A stretch of 64,000 nucleotides of DNA from Maridesulfovibrio sp050916235 (lineage in GTDB: Bacteria > Desulfobacterota > Desulfovibrionia > Desulfovibrionales > Desulfovibrionaceae). The position numbers and the translations under genes are program-made. The stretch lies in the NCBI RefSeq assembly GCF_050916235.1, contig NZ_CP104854.1, positions 124,001-188,000 on the forward strand, written 5' to 3'. This document shows, in pieces, positions 34,443 to 43,439 of this stretch (positions within the stretch are counted from its first letter, which is position 1; each line of letters opens with the position of its first letter). The notes beneath the pieces were generated by a model, which was not told the DNA's origin, ran no database searches, and worked only from the letters and a program-made list of their open reading frames with translations.

Positions 34443-35243
34443 TTATTCCGCCGCAAGGGCAATGGTAAATTCGCGATCAAGCCAGGGACGGTCTTCAGGC
34501 AGCGCCGACATGCCGAGCAACTTCCAGACCCGCTCCCGAAGGACAAAAGCCTTGTCTGCAAGCAGACCTTCCTTTTCATGGAAGTTAAAATCAAGATCCC
34601 GCCAAAAGGAAACCGCGTCCGGATCGGAAGTAACCAGCACACTGTTACCCGGAAGAAGCAACGTAAAACCTTCAAGGACCTTCTGCCAAGGAAGCTGAAC
34701 ATCGCCGCCGCCCACTCCGGGAACATTTGCCATAAGCCCGCCCAGAGCCATGGCCTTGCGGTCATCGTCGTCATCGACATCAAGTCCCAGACTTTCGCCG
34801 AACCCGGTCCATTTGTCGGTCAGGCTGGCTTCAAGCCCCTTGAGTTCGAGATGCTTCTCCTCGTAGGCGTAGACAAGGGCAAGAACAACCTGACTCTGGG
34901 TCCGTGCGGCCGAGTCGTCCTTTTCTCCGGTATCCGGCTCCAAGCATCCCAGCAGAGCCTGTTCGATAGCGGAAGTTCTTTCTCCGAACTGGTCCCGGTC
35001 AGAATTCTGTGGAGTTGCGATCATCTTGAACATGGAACCGAGACTCTCGCCATAGCTTACAAAATCATCAACCATGCGACGACAGGTAGACGGTTCTACG
35101 GGAAGATTGTCCGGACGGTAAACCGGTATGTCACCGCCCTGCTTGCGATCTATACCGGGGTCGAACAGCATGGCTCCCTCTACTTTTTCAGGGATAAGCT
35201 CTTCATGTAATTGGGGGAAATATATCAGCACGGCATACTCCAA
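34443..35243 (-). CDS. Conserved-looking hypothetical protein
   Basis: 266 residues, soluble and acidic, no signal peptide. Begins MEYAVLIYFPQLHEELIPEK; an acidic DVDDDDDRK run sits mid-protein, and it ends EDRPWLDREFTIALAAE. No family recognised. Sequence composition and a well-formed frame support coding. Neighbours: a Cys-rich unknown gene upstream and a HAD phosphatase downstream, all on the minus strand. Confidence 0.7.
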   Translation of the reverse strand: MEYAVLIYFPQLHEELIPEKVEGAMLFDPGIDRKQGGDIPVYRPDNLPVEPSTCRRMVDDFVSYGESLGSMFKMIATPQNSDRDQFGERTSAIEQALLGCLEPDTGEKDDSAARTQSQVVLALVYAYEEKHLELKGLEASLTDKWTGFGESLGLDVDDDDDRKAMALGGLMANVPGVGGGDVQLPWQKVLEGFTLLLPGNSVLVTSDPDAVSFWRDLDFNFHEKEGLLADKAFVLRERVWKLLGMSALPEDRPWLDREFTIALAAE

Positions 35244-35319
35244 TTTTTTAACAGGTAATCAACAGTGCATAAAATCCGGACACGCGACTGCGTTCCTGCC
35301 CGCTGCAGGTCCGCACAAA

Positions 35320-35688
35320 TCAGTCCCTGTCCGGGGAAAAATTCCTGCATACTCCGCTACAATCCTCCAGCTCAAGGAGACATACGTCATCCCAAAGGGC
35401 GGCACAGAAAGGAAGCCCTTCTTCATCAAGCGGAATCATCTTGCGACACACTACTGTGGATTTCAAGTGTTCATCAATTCTTTGCTCCCAAATATCGGTG
35501 AACGCCTCCTCATCCAGTTTAAAGGCCTCTGCCTGCCGCAGCAGGCGATCATATTCTCCCTCAAGATCCCTGATAACCCGGCAACGCCAGTCCCGATTGT
35601 ACCCGGAATTGAGCATTTCTTCATACAGGCACTTCCCGTTAGTAAAAAAACGGCAGTTGCGTCCCGGCATTTTAGTAATTCTTGCCAA
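35320..35688 (-). CDS. Cys-containing hypothetical protein
   Basis: 122 residues from a TTG start at 35688, chosen because GGAGG lies seven bases upstream; a longer frame to 35721 exists. Cys residues occur in CRFFTNGKC near the N-terminus, WRCRV, VVCRK, and in the C-terminal segment FCAALWDDVCLLELEDCSGV followed by CRNF. The spacing suggests metal or Fe-S binding, but no known motif fits. Soluble. Confidence 0.65.
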   Translation of the reverse strand: MARITKMPGRNCRFFTNGKCLYEEMLNSGYNRDWRCRVIRDLEGEYDRLLRQAEAFKLDEEAFTDIWEQRIDEHLKSTVVCRKMIPLDEEGLPFCAALWDDVCLLELEDCSGVCRNFSPDRD

Positions 35689-35885
35689 AAAAGATCCTCC
35701 GGGCAATAACACTTCAACCAAATGCTGCCCATGTTCCGGTTCAGCTGAAGAACTATGTTCGCTTCACGGCTTTGTAAAGATTAAAAATGTATAATTTTCG
35801 TGCCGTTCCGGGATAAGAAGACATTCTTGACCTTAGTGCCACGCCCGTGTAAAAGTTCGTAACCGTCTAGCATTGGAGGATGATA

Positions 35886-36071
35886 ATGTTCGGCTTAGGA
35901 ATAACAGAAATACTTTTAATTGTAGTCATCATAGTGTTGATATTCGGGGCAAAGAAGCTTCCCGAAGTCGGCAGCGGACTGGGCCGCGCCATTCAGAATT
36001 TCAAAAAAGCAAGTACTGAGTCTGAAGAGATTGACGTGACTCCGTCAAAAGACAAGGACAAGGACGCTTAG
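35886..36071 (+). CDS. tatA: Sec-independent (Tat) translocase subunit TatA/TatE
   Basis: 61 residues from ATG 35886, six bases after GGAGG; the ATG at 35880 abuts the ribosome site and is unlikely. One membrane helix (about 4-21, LGITEILLIVVIIVLIFGAK), the FGAKKLPEVG hinge, an amphipathic helix, and an acidic/basic tail. Forms the pore for folded, often cofactor-bearing proteins, which sulfate reducers export in number. No tatB or tatC nearby. Confidence 0.93.
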   Translation: MFGLGITEILLIVVIIVLIFGAKKLPEVGSGLGRAIQNFKKASTESEEIDVTPSKDKDKDA

Positions 36072-36108
36072 AGTTCCGAGAGGATTCTACCGCATTGCTT
36101 TGATGCTG

Positions 36109-36141
36109 AACCCCGGTTTGTACTAAGTACAGGTCGGGGTT
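36109..36141 (+). terminator. Terminator after tatA (possibly bidirectional)
   Basis: AACCCCG (36109-36115) pairs with CGGGGTT (36135-36141), with an inner TTGTAC/GTACA pairing and a T-rich tail. Lies between convergent tatA and pgsA. Confidence 0.7.
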
Positions 36142-36708
36142 TTATCTTTCCCCTATTTCGGAAAACATCGCCATTCCCTTTTTCAGATAAATGGCTCCGG
36201 ACATAAGTGTGAACAACGCCGCACACCACTCCAATCCGGGATGCAGCAGGCCTATATCAAGCCCGAAGGCCAACCTGCAAAGAACTGAAAAAACCACAAG
36301 AATCTGCAGGGCAGTTGTTATCTTACTGCTCAACAGCGGGTCAATTCTTTTTTCCACCTCCATTCCGTAGAACTTCAACAGAACCAGACCTCCCACAATA
36401 ATAAGGTCTCTGGAAATGACCAACACAGTCAGCCAGTTGGAGACACACCCCTGCACCGAAAGGCATAAAAAAGATGTCACCAGCAGAATCTTGTCCGCAA
36501 GAGGGTCGATCATGGCACCGAATTCGGACCTCTGGTTGAGAATCCGGGCCAGAAACCCATCCAGCGCGTCAGAAAGGCCTGCCACCATAAACAGCATCCA
36601 CGCCGCAACAAAGTTCTGGTCCAGATAGGCTACCACAATTCCCGGTGTCAGCAGAATCCTGAAGATGGTTATTATGTTCGGTATGGTCCAGAGGCTTTGC
36701 TCCGTCAC
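36142..36708 (-). CDS. pgsA: CDP-diacylglycerol-glycerol-3-phosphate 3-phosphatidyltransferase
   Basis: 188 residues, four or more membrane helices. CDP-alcohol phosphatidyltransferase motif is complete: DALDGFLAR, then FGAMIDPLADK, with the Asp residues that bind metal and substrate. Makes phosphatidylglycerophosphate at the inner membrane, first committed step to phosphatidylglycerol and cardiolipin. Other CDP-alcohol transferases share this motif, but length and the N-terminal WTIPNIITIFRILLTP favour PgsA. Confidence 0.9.
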   Translation of the reverse strand: MTEQSLWTIPNIITIFRILLTPGIVVAYLDQNFVAAWMLFMVAGLSDALDGFLARILNQRSEFGAMIDPLADKILLVTSFLCLSVQGCVSNWLTVLVISRDLIIVGGLVLLKFYGMEVEKRIDPLLSSKITTALQILVVFSVLCRLAFGLDIGLLHPGLEWCAALFTLMSGAIYLKKGMAMFSEIGER

Positions 36709-36723
36709 GGCTGCCGTCCTCTA

Positions 36724-37683
36724 CTATTCCAGTTTAAGCCCCTTAAGATCAAAAGAGAGTCCGCGTGGCGGCAGATAATCATTGAGGTAGCTCCTCAATA
36801 CCCACTGATCTGAAACATCCAGAGCCCAACTGGCGGATACAGCTGTCGGCTTCATTTCAACATCAAGCAACAGTACGTCCTGCACTGCGGAATCCCAGGA
36901 TTTAAGTTTGCGCTCAAATTCAAGAACCCCGTCAGGGTTGAACCAGCCGCTGACCACAAGGACGGCCTTGGGGCTGGCCTGGAGACCTGCGTTATGCTGC
37001 GCGTAATATTTTTCCCACAACTGGCTCCAGACTCCTTCCAGATCAGCTGCGGAACCGAACCACTTGTGTTCACCACTCTTGAGTTCTCCGCTCCACCTGT
37101 TCTTTGCCACTCTGGTAACGGCGAAGCTTGCGGCGTCATCCCCAGTTGTTCCAGCGGTAGCGTTGTGAACCCCGTAAAGGGACATGAGAGTCGCTATATC
37201 TGCTTCCTGAGAAGCCTGCTGTTCCTCATTAAGGGCAAACTTACCGTTCGCAACGATTATTTCCGCCTCAACAACCCCGGATCCGGCTGCAAGCAGCCCC
37301 ATCCGGTTCAGCTTGTCGCGCAGAAACTTCCGATTCACGTTCACATCTATGCTGACCGAAACTCCTGTTTCATCCTGCTTAACGTTCATGTCCTTGTAGC
37401 CGAGGATGTAGTCCTCATAATGCTTGCCGAACATCCACTTGAGAGCTTCACTTCTCTCCGGGGAAAGTTCTCCGGACATCATGCGCACGGAGTCAGCAAA
37501 CAGGGCCTGTGCAAACGCCTGAGTAACAGCCTCGTCCCGCAGAGCACGGGGAGCAATTTCCTTGGCCGGATCAACAGGATCAAAAATTTGAACCTTGGCC
37601 GCATTGGCAGGAAGTGCTGAACAAATTACGAACAAGGCAAAAACAACCACGCCGATTTTTTTTATATCAAGTGAGAAAATCAA
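36724..37683 (-). CDS. Exported protein of unknown function
   Basis: 319 residues. A signal peptide with cleavage after about ALPANA (28-29) is followed by KVQIFDPVDPAKEIAPRALR and QAFAQALFADSVRM. The C-terminal half is alpha/beta (SPKAVLVVSGWFNPDGV). Follows another exported protein gene by 20 bases and precedes pgsA by 15, so it is likely part of an operon. No family recognised with confidence; the N-terminal part resembles periplasmic domains found in flagellar or lipoprotein assembly factors. Confidence 0.75.
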   Translation of the reverse strand: MIFSLDIKKIGVVVFALFVICSALPANAAKVQIFDPVDPAKEIAPRALRDEAVTQAFAQALFADSVRMMSGELSPERSEALKWMFGKHYEDYILGYKDMNVKQDETGVSVSIDVNVNRKFLRDKLNRMGLLAAGSGVVEAEIIVANGKFALNEEQQASQEADIATLMSLYGVHNATAGTTGDDAASFAVTRVAKNRWSGELKSGEHKWFGSAADLEGVWSQLWEKYYAQHNAGLQASPKAVLVVSGWFNPDGVLEFERKLKSWDSAVQDVLLLDVEMKPTAVSASWALDVSDQWVLRSYLNDYLPPRGLSFDLKGLKLE

Positions 37684-37703
37684 TTTTGCAGCTCCGATTT
37701 ATA

Positions 37704-38765
37704 TTACTGCTGAGCCGGTACGGCTTCACCATCAAGGGCTTCTTCCTGAATTCCGGTACGCGCATGCGGGACCTGCCCGGCTCCGCTTTCTGCATCCCCG
37801 GCTGCCGCTTCAGTGGAAACGTCTTCATGAATATTTCCGTCTTCCTGAACGGAGGAAGCCCCGCTGACCAGAATGACCACAGCGCAGTTCTCTACAACGG
37901 ATTTACGTTTTAGAACTGAACGGACTTTTGCGCCGTCTTCAAGGGATAGAATAAGATTGGTCCTTCCGGCACCCTGTGTGTTTACAGGCTTTACCGTAAG
38001 GGGGAATTTACCGACACGGGCCTTGAAATTTTCTGAGCCGGAATTCACCATGTAAGAAACAAGGCCGTTCTTCATGACTGCTTCACGGCTGACCGCAAAT
38101 GCTCCGTAAACACCTACCCCACGCCCGTCGTAAATTAACGGCAACAGGACAGGTGTCAGATTGAACCCGCGGGCATCTATGACAATTCCACTATACACCC
38201 CGGCTTCACGGCCATTCATTTCCTCATCACCTGCAACCTCATGCAGACCGGTTCCATCTGCCCTCTTTCCTGAAATGGTCGGGGCAATGCCGGAAAGAAA
38301 AGGTATGGTTGGAGAAATTATGACCGAGGCAATGCCGTTGCGCACACTTACTGATGCAGTGACAGCAACAGCCCCTGAGCCGTTTTCCGCAGTATTCAGC
38401 AGTGAATTCTGAATAAGGCCGCGCAGGGAGCTTAACGCCTTCGGATCATCCTTGCAGATTTCAGCAACGAAGGTACGTCCGTCCAGACTGAGTCCAAGAA
38501 CGGCATCAAGCAGCCTTTTCCGGGATTCCACCCCGCCCTGCCGTACGGCAAGGGCCTTTGTGCGTATGGGGTCAATTGTATCCTGCATGGGCAGGATCTC
38601 AGAAGTGGCTGAAACAAAGCCATCACCCCAGTTGACCGTCACCCCGGACTCTTCCACCAGAAGGCCGCCAAAACCGTTGCCGTTGTCCCCGGCCTCATCC
38701 TGCGCACAGGCGATGGCTGTCAGCCCCAGCAGTATGAACAAAGTAAAAACTATATATTTTCTCAT
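37704..38765 (-). CDS. Exported LPP20-like protein of unknown function
   Basis: 353 residues from ATG 38765 (GGA seven bases upstream). Signal peptide (MRKYIVFTLFILLGLTAIAC) with a possible lipobox-like Cys. TIDPIRTKALAVRQGGVESR and KRLLDAVLGLSLDG resemble LPP20/FlgT-type N-terminal domains that occur in flagellar and surface lipoproteins. The last 60 residues are Glu/Ala-rich and low complexity. Paired with the next exported gene. Role unknown. Confidence 0.7.
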   Translation of the reverse strand: MRKYIVFTLFILLGLTAIACAQDEAGDNGNGFGGLLVEESGVTVNWGDGFVSATSEILPMQDTIDPIRTKALAVRQGGVESRKRLLDAVLGLSLDGRTFVAEICKDDPKALSSLRGLIQNSLLNTAENGSGAVAVTASVSVRNGIASVIISPTIPFLSGIAPTISGKRADGTGLHEVAGDEEMNGREAGVYSGIVIDARGFNLTPVLLPLIYDGRGVGVYGAFAVSREAVMKNGLVSYMVNSGSENFKARVGKFPLTVKPVNTQGAGRTNLILSLEDGAKVRSVLKRKSVVENCAVVILVSGASSVQEDGNIHEDVSTEAAAGDAESGAGQVPHARTGIQEEALDGEAVPAQQ

Positions 38766-38819
38766 ATGCATTCCGTACTCGCGTAAACACTTTTTAGGGT
38801 TTACTTACCCTTCCCTGAA

Positions 38820-39734
38820 TCAATCCGCAAGCCACTGCTCCACAATTCGGACGGCTTCAGCATGTTCTCCTGGCGCAAACCAGTTAATATCCGTTTCACG
38901 CTTGAACCAGGTCAACTGCCTCTTGGCATATGCCCTCGTATTCTTCAGCCAGAGATGCCGGGTTTCGTCCATGCTGATTTCACCCTTGATGTACCGAAGA
39001 AGCTCACTGCAACCGATGCCGGTCCACCCCGGAGCACTATCGTCCGGACAGATTTCCCACGCTCGGCGGGCTTCTTCCACCGCACCTGCTTTAAGCATCT
39101 TATCTATGCGCAACGCCAGCAACGGGGTCAAAACATCAAGATCGACCATAATACCGATTTTCAGAAATTCGTAAGGGGATGGGGGAACTTCACGATTATG
39201 CCACCATGTGAATGTCCTGCCGGTGGCCTCGTAGACTTCAAGAGCGCGAGCATTGCGCTGGCGGTTATTGGGATGTGTGCGCCTGCAATATTCCGGGTCA
39301 ACCTTTTCAAGCTCAGCGTAGAGACTTGGTCCGCCTTCCTCTTCGGCCCTCCGCCTGATACGCTCCCGTATATCATCTGGAATATCGGGGATGGGCGCAA
39401 GACCTGAGGTCAGGCTTTGCAGGTACATACCTGTGCCGCCAACAAGCACGGGAAGCTCGTTCTCCGCCGAAGCCTCGATACGCTCTTCCGCCAGCCGCAC
39501 GAAACCGGCTGCATTTATTGTCTCGGATGTCGGCAGGAAACCGTAGAGTTCGTGCGGACAGACCGCAGTTTCATCGCGGTTGGGCTGGGCGGTAATCACT
39601 GGAAAATCAGTATAAACCTGTCGGGAATCGAAATTGATGACCCTCACCGGAAATTTCCGGGCCAGCCCCAATGCGGTAGCGGTCTTTCCTGCTCCCGTCG
39701 GGCCGAGAATACAGACAACGGGTCTTTTAATCAT
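38820..39734 (-). CDS. miaA: tRNA dimethylallyltransferase
   Basis: 304 residues from ATG 39734, which overlaps the coaD stop by eight bases. P-loop GPTGAGKTATA (about 9-19); substrate motifs INFDSRQVYTDFPVITAQPN and LVGGTGMYLQSLTSGL; C-terminal FKRETDINWF. Transfers a dimethylallyl group to A37 of tRNAs reading UNN codons. Residues before ATG 39734 in the longer frame lie inside coaD and are not expected. Confidence 0.95.
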   Translation of the reverse strand: MIKRPVVCILGPTGAGKTATALGLARKFPVRVINFDSRQVYTDFPVITAQPNRDETAVCPHELYGFLPTSETINAAGFVRLAEERIEASAENELPVLVGGTGMYLQSLTSGLAPIPDIPDDIRERIRRRAEEEGGPSLYAELEKVDPEYCRRTHPNNRQRNARALEVYEATGRTFTWWHNREVPPSPYEFLKIGIMVDLDVLTPLLALRIDKMLKAGAVEEARRAWEICPDDSAPGWTGIGCSELLRYIKGEISMDETRHLWLKNTRAYAKRQLTWFKRETDINWFAPGEHAEAVRIVEQWLAD

Positions 39735-40239
39735 TCCGTTTTTCCGGAGGTACAAGCCGCTCGATGACTTCGTCATAGATCTGGCGAGGGACCAGTCCCT
39801 TGATATCTCCGCCGTTCACGGCAACATCTTTAATTATGGATGAACTCAGGTACATCCACTTGTAGTCCGTCATAAGAAATACGGTCTGTATATCATTGTT
39901 CAGACGGCGGTTCATAAGAGCCATCTGGAATTCGTATTCAAAATCGGAAACAGCCCGCAACCCGCGCATGATGACATTTGCCGGTCCCTGCTCCACATAG
40001 TGAATCAGCAGACCGTCAAAGGAATCAACCTCTACCTGAGGATGATGTTCAAAAATGCGCCGTGCCATATCCACCCGCTCTTCAAGGGTGAACTTGCAGC
40101 GTTTGGAAGTGCTCCCGGCCACAGCGACGATTACCTTGTGAAAGGTCTTGATTCCGCGCATGACCAAGGAGAAGTGACCACGGGTAAAAGGATCAAAAGT
40201 TCCCGGAAATACTGCTGTTACCGGTTTTACATCTGCCAT
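39727..40239 (-). CDS. coaD: Phosphopantetheine adenylyltransferase
   Basis: 170 residues, full length. Nucleotidyltransferase motif TFDPFTRGH (GxxDPxxxGH type) near the N-terminus and YLSSSIIKDVAVNGGDIKGL (ISSTxxR-like) near the C-terminus. Fourth step of coenzyme A synthesis. Overlaps rsmD upstream by 13 bases and miaA downstream by 8. Confidence 0.96.
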   Translation of the reverse strand: MADVKPVTAVFPGTFDPFTRGHFSLVMRGIKTFHKVIVAVAGSTSKRCKFTLEERVDMARRIFEHHPQVEVDSFDGLLIHYVEQGPANVIMRGLRAVSDFEYEFQMALMNRRLNNDIQTVFLMTDYKWMYLSSSIIKDVAVNGGDIKGLVPRQIYDEVIERLVPPEKRND

Positions 40240-40787
40240 AGCAATATCCTTGTCTGTCCGTACAGTTTATTGACCAGCAGCTCAAGCCTGTCCACTTGCT
40301 CCGACCGTGGAGGCTCTACCTTGTCCTCAACCTCGGCCAGCACAAACCCGTTTTCGGAAAGCCAGCCTTTCTCCAACGCAGCATCAAGCGCTTTGGGAAG
40401 CAGGTCATATCCGTACGGGGGATCTATGAAAATAAGGTCATATGGTTTGTCGGGAGCCTTGGAAAGGACATTAAATAGATCCGTCTTAAGCACCCGGTAT
40501 TCTCTGGACGACGCCCCCAGATCCCTGAGATTATCAGAGATAAGGGAAGCGGCACGTCCATTTTTTTCAACAAAAAGGGCGAAAGCGGCACCACGGCTCA
40601 AAGACTCGATGGCAAGGGACCCGCTTCCGGCAAACATATCGGCAACGCGCAACCCTTCCCACTCGACGCCCCTTGATTCGAGCATCGAAAAGATGGCCTG
40701 CCTCACCTTGGAAGTAGCAGGACGGTAGCCGGGGCCGCTTGCGGTCTTTATAACCCGGCCGCCGTATTTTCCGCTGATAAGTCTCAT
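40227..40787 (-). CDS. rsmD: 16S rRNA (guanine966-N2)-methyltransferase
   Basis: 186 residues. Starts MRLISGKYGGRVIKTASGPG, a family signature; SAM motif I VADMFAGSGSLAIESLSRGA; catalytic motif IV DLIFIDPPYG (DPPY). Acts on the assembled small-subunit rRNA. Adjacent and overlapping with coaD, an order conserved across bacteria. Starts 5 bases after the MBL ribonuclease gene. Confidence 0.95.
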   Translation of the reverse strand: MRLISGKYGGRVIKTASGPGYRPATSKVRQAIFSMLESRGVEWEGLRVADMFAGSGSLAIESLSRGAAFALFVEKNGRAASLISDNLRDLGASSREYRVLKTDLFNVLSKAPDKPYDLIFIDPPYGYDLLPKALDAALEKGWLSENGFVLAEVEDKVEPPRSEQVDRLELLVNKLYGQTRILLWQM

Positions 40788-40791
40788 AGTT

Positions 40792-42399
40792 CTATAATTC
40801 CGAAATCAGCTCGACTACCTGACGGTTGATATCAAGCAGCTTATCACGCAGCTCGGTCTGGCTGATGAAAGGCTGGGCTCTGACCTTGTCGAGTCTGGAA
40901 CGGAACTCGGTAAAAAGGGTTTCGGAATCCATGAGCAGGAATTCCCAGTCCACCTGCGGCTGAGCGGGCTTGCCCTTGGTGACAGGCTGCATTTCTCCGC
41001 CGGGGACAAGCATCAGCTCCTCGCGGTAATCGGGAATATGGACCTTGTATCCGAGTTCCTGCTTGATGATCCCTGAAAGGATCTTCTGGCCCTTTGCTTC
41101 ACCGTGAGTCAGGATGATCTTCATGGCCGGACAATCGAAGTTTTTCAGCCAGTCGATCATTTCATCCTGCCCGGCGTGACCGGAGAAGCCGTTGATGGTG
41201 AAGATCTTTGCCTTGACCATCAGTTTTTCGCCGAAAATAGTGATATTATCCGCACCGTTCACAAGCCTGCGGCCCGGAGTTCCCACGCCCTGATAACCGA
41301 CGAAGACAACAGCCGCTTCCGGTTTCCATATATTATGGCGCAGATGGTGTTTGATTCTCCCGGCGTTGGCCATGCCGCTTGCAGAAATAATGATCGCCGA
41401 TCCTTCGGTCTCGTTGATGGCCTGAGAAGACTTGGTATCAAGAGTAAACTTAAGGTTAGGCAAAGAAAGGGGATCTTCACCGTTGTGCAGCAGTTCAGCG
41501 GTGTCCATATCAAAAAATTCAGGATGGCTGCGAAAAACTTCCGTTGCCTTGATAGCCAGCGGGCTGTCCAGATAGACCGGCATGTCCGCAGGAAGCCTGC
41601 CTTCCTTGGAAAGCTTGTGCAGAGTGTATATCAACTGCTGCGAACGTTCCACTGCAAACGCGGGAATAACAACCTTCCCACCCTGAGAGTAGGCCCAGTT
41701 TATGGCTTCGGCAAGTTCATCCAGGCTGTTTGAAGCATCCTTGTGGTTGCGGTCGCCATAGGTGGACTCCATGACCAGATAGTCGGCTTTTTCAACGATA
41801 CTCGGATTGCGGACAATGAGCTGATCCTTGTGTCCGAGGTCCCCGGAAAAAACTACCTTGGTGGTCTCGCCTGCTTCCTTGACCCACATTTCTATGAACG
41901 AAGAACCGAGAATGTGTCCTGCATCACGGAAACTGACAGTAATTCCTTCCGCAGGTTCAAGAGACGCTCCGTATTGAACTGTGCGCATGAGCGGAGTTGT
42001 GTTTATGGCGTCTTCCTGCTCATAGATCGGCTTGATTGGAGGCAACCCCTTGCGCAGACGCTTGCGGTTGGTCCACTCGGTTTCCATTTCCTGAATGTAG
42101 GCACTGTCCAGCAGCATGATGTCGAGAAGATCACGGGTAGGCTGGGTCATGTAGATAGGACCGTTGAACCCTGCCCGCACAGCGGCGGGGAGCAGGCCAG
42201 TATGATCAATGTGGGCATGGGTGATCAAAATGAAGTCGAGATCCTTAGGACGATAGTCATCAATCCCTCGGTTTCTCTTTTCAATTTCCGCGTTTCCCTG
42301 ATGCAGGCCGAAATCAACCGCAAATCTGGAATTTTCCGTCTCAATAATGTAGCAGGAACCGGTAACGGTCTTCGCCGCACCCATAAAAGTAATCTTCAT
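40792..42399 (-). CDS. MBL-fold RNA metallo-hydrolase (beta-CASP, CPSF/YSH1-like)
   Basis: 535 residues. Metallo-beta-lactamase motif HAHIDHTG (about 61-68), plus beta-CASP motif residues in the C-terminal half: VIPAFAVERSQQLI, SASGMANAGRIKHHLRH, GFSGHAGQDEMIDWL and ILTHGEAKGQ. Bacterial members are broad exo/endoribonucleases. Upstream of rsmD on the same strand. The 174-base divergent gap to the LOG gene has no obvious signals. Confidence 0.92.
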   Translation of the reverse strand: MKITFMGAAKTVTGSCYIIETENSRFAVDFGLHQGNAEIEKRNRGIDDYRPKDLDFILITHAHIDHTGLLPAAVRAGFNGPIYMTQPTRDLLDIMLLDSAYIQEMETEWTNRKRLRKGLPPIKPIYEQEDAINTTPLMRTVQYGASLEPAEGITVSFRDAGHILGSSFIEMWVKEAGETTKVVFSGDLGHKDQLIVRNPSIVEKADYLVMESTYGDRNHKDASNSLDELAEAINWAYSQGGKVVIPAFAVERSQQLIYTLHKLSKEGRLPADMPVYLDSPLAIKATEVFRSHPEFFDMDTAELLHNGEDPLSLPNLKFTLDTKSSQAINETEGSAIIISASGMANAGRIKHHLRHNIWKPEAAVVFVGYQGVGTPGRRLVNGADNITIFGEKLMVKAKIFTINGFSGHAGQDEMIDWLKNFDCPAMKIILTHGEAKGQKILSGIIKQELGYKVHIPDYREELMLVPGGEMQPVTKGKPAQPQVDWEFLLMDSETLFTEFRSRLDKVRAQPFISQTELRDKLLDINRQVVELISEL

Positions 42400-42573
42400 T
42401 CATCCTCCCAATATTCTGTGAACCCCGTGTACCGGAGCACTGATCCGGGCCTTTTCAGGCTATCATTATCATTCATTTTTTGATAGTTCGAATGCACTGT
42501 TACATGCACCAATTATGAAATTCAGGCAACACCGGAAAACGGTGCCCCGGAAGATAATCATTACGAGGATTAA

Positions 42574-43230
42574 ATGCACAGATCAAAACAGTATGTCATT
42601 GACGATCTTTCAATAAAAGAGTCGTGGAGACTTTTCAAAATTATGGCTGAAATTGTTGACGGTTTTGAAACCCTCAGCGACATCGGTCCGGCAGTATCCA
42701 TATTCGGTTCGGCACGGGTTCCCCAGGATCATCCGCTTTACCAGCAGACGGAGCATCTTTCCAAACTGCTGACACATGCCGGATACTCCGTAATAACCGG
42801 CGGCGGTCCCGGACTCATGGAAGCCGGCAACAAAGGCTGTTTCGAAGCCGGAGGCGAATCCATAGGCCTGCACATTCACCTGCCCTTTGAACAGCATTCA
42901 AATCCCTATCTGAAGATAAAAAGCGATTACAACTACTTCTTCATCCGCAAGGTCATGTTCATTAAATATGCACTGGCCTACATAGCCATGCCCGGCGGAT
43001 ACGGAACCCTCGATGAGCTCAGCGAAGCCCTCGTACTCATTCAGACCAGAAGAATCAAGCCTTTCCCCATTATTCTTATGGGAACTGAATTCTGGTCAGG
43101 CCTTGTAGACTGGATTAAAGCACGCATGGTCAAAGACGGATTCTGCAACGAGGAAGACCTCAACCTCTTTTATATAACCGACTCCCCGGAAGAAGCAGTA
43201 GCACACATCAAGAAACACGTTATCATTTAG
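42574..43230 (+). CDS. LOG-family protein (TIGR00730-type nucleotide phosphoribohydrolase)
   Basis: 218 residues, no signal. Lysine-decarboxylase/LOG fold: FGSARVPQDHPLY, ITGGGPGLMEAGNKGCFEAG and PGGYGTLDELSEALV. The PGGYGTxxE motif and the conserved Arg/Glu set match enzymes that release free base from nucleoside 5'-monophosphates. Annotated as lysine decarboxylase in older databases, probably wrongly. Confidence 0.93.
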   Translation: MHRSKQYVIDDLSIKESWRLFKIMAEIVDGFETLSDIGPAVSIFGSARVPQDHPLYQQTEHLSKLLTHAGYSVITGGGPGLMEAGNKGCFEAGGESIGLHIHLPFEQHSNPYLKIKSDYNYFFIRKVMFIKYALAYIAMPGGYGTLDELSEALVLIQTRRIKPFPIILMGTEFWSGLVDWIKARMVKDGFCNEEDLNLFYITDSPEEAVAHIKKHVII

Positions 43231-43439
43231 GAAAACTCAGCAGGGTGTCCTGCTCCAGCAAGAGCCGGAAGAGCCTCCTTCCTTCACTGTGCATTTTCCG
43301 TCAGGAATTTTCGGAGGATATTTCAGCAGGAATGCTGAACGGCTTTTCCGGCTCAGACTCATCATCCAGGCTTGCCCGGCATCGCGACAGGTACATAGAG
43401 AACACAACTGAATCCAGCGAAGTTCACAGGAGTACAGAA

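Noticed and set aside
43245..43439. N-terminal extension of the EamA transporter
   Set aside because: Hydrophilic, not family-like, and a good ribosome site with ATG stands at 43440.
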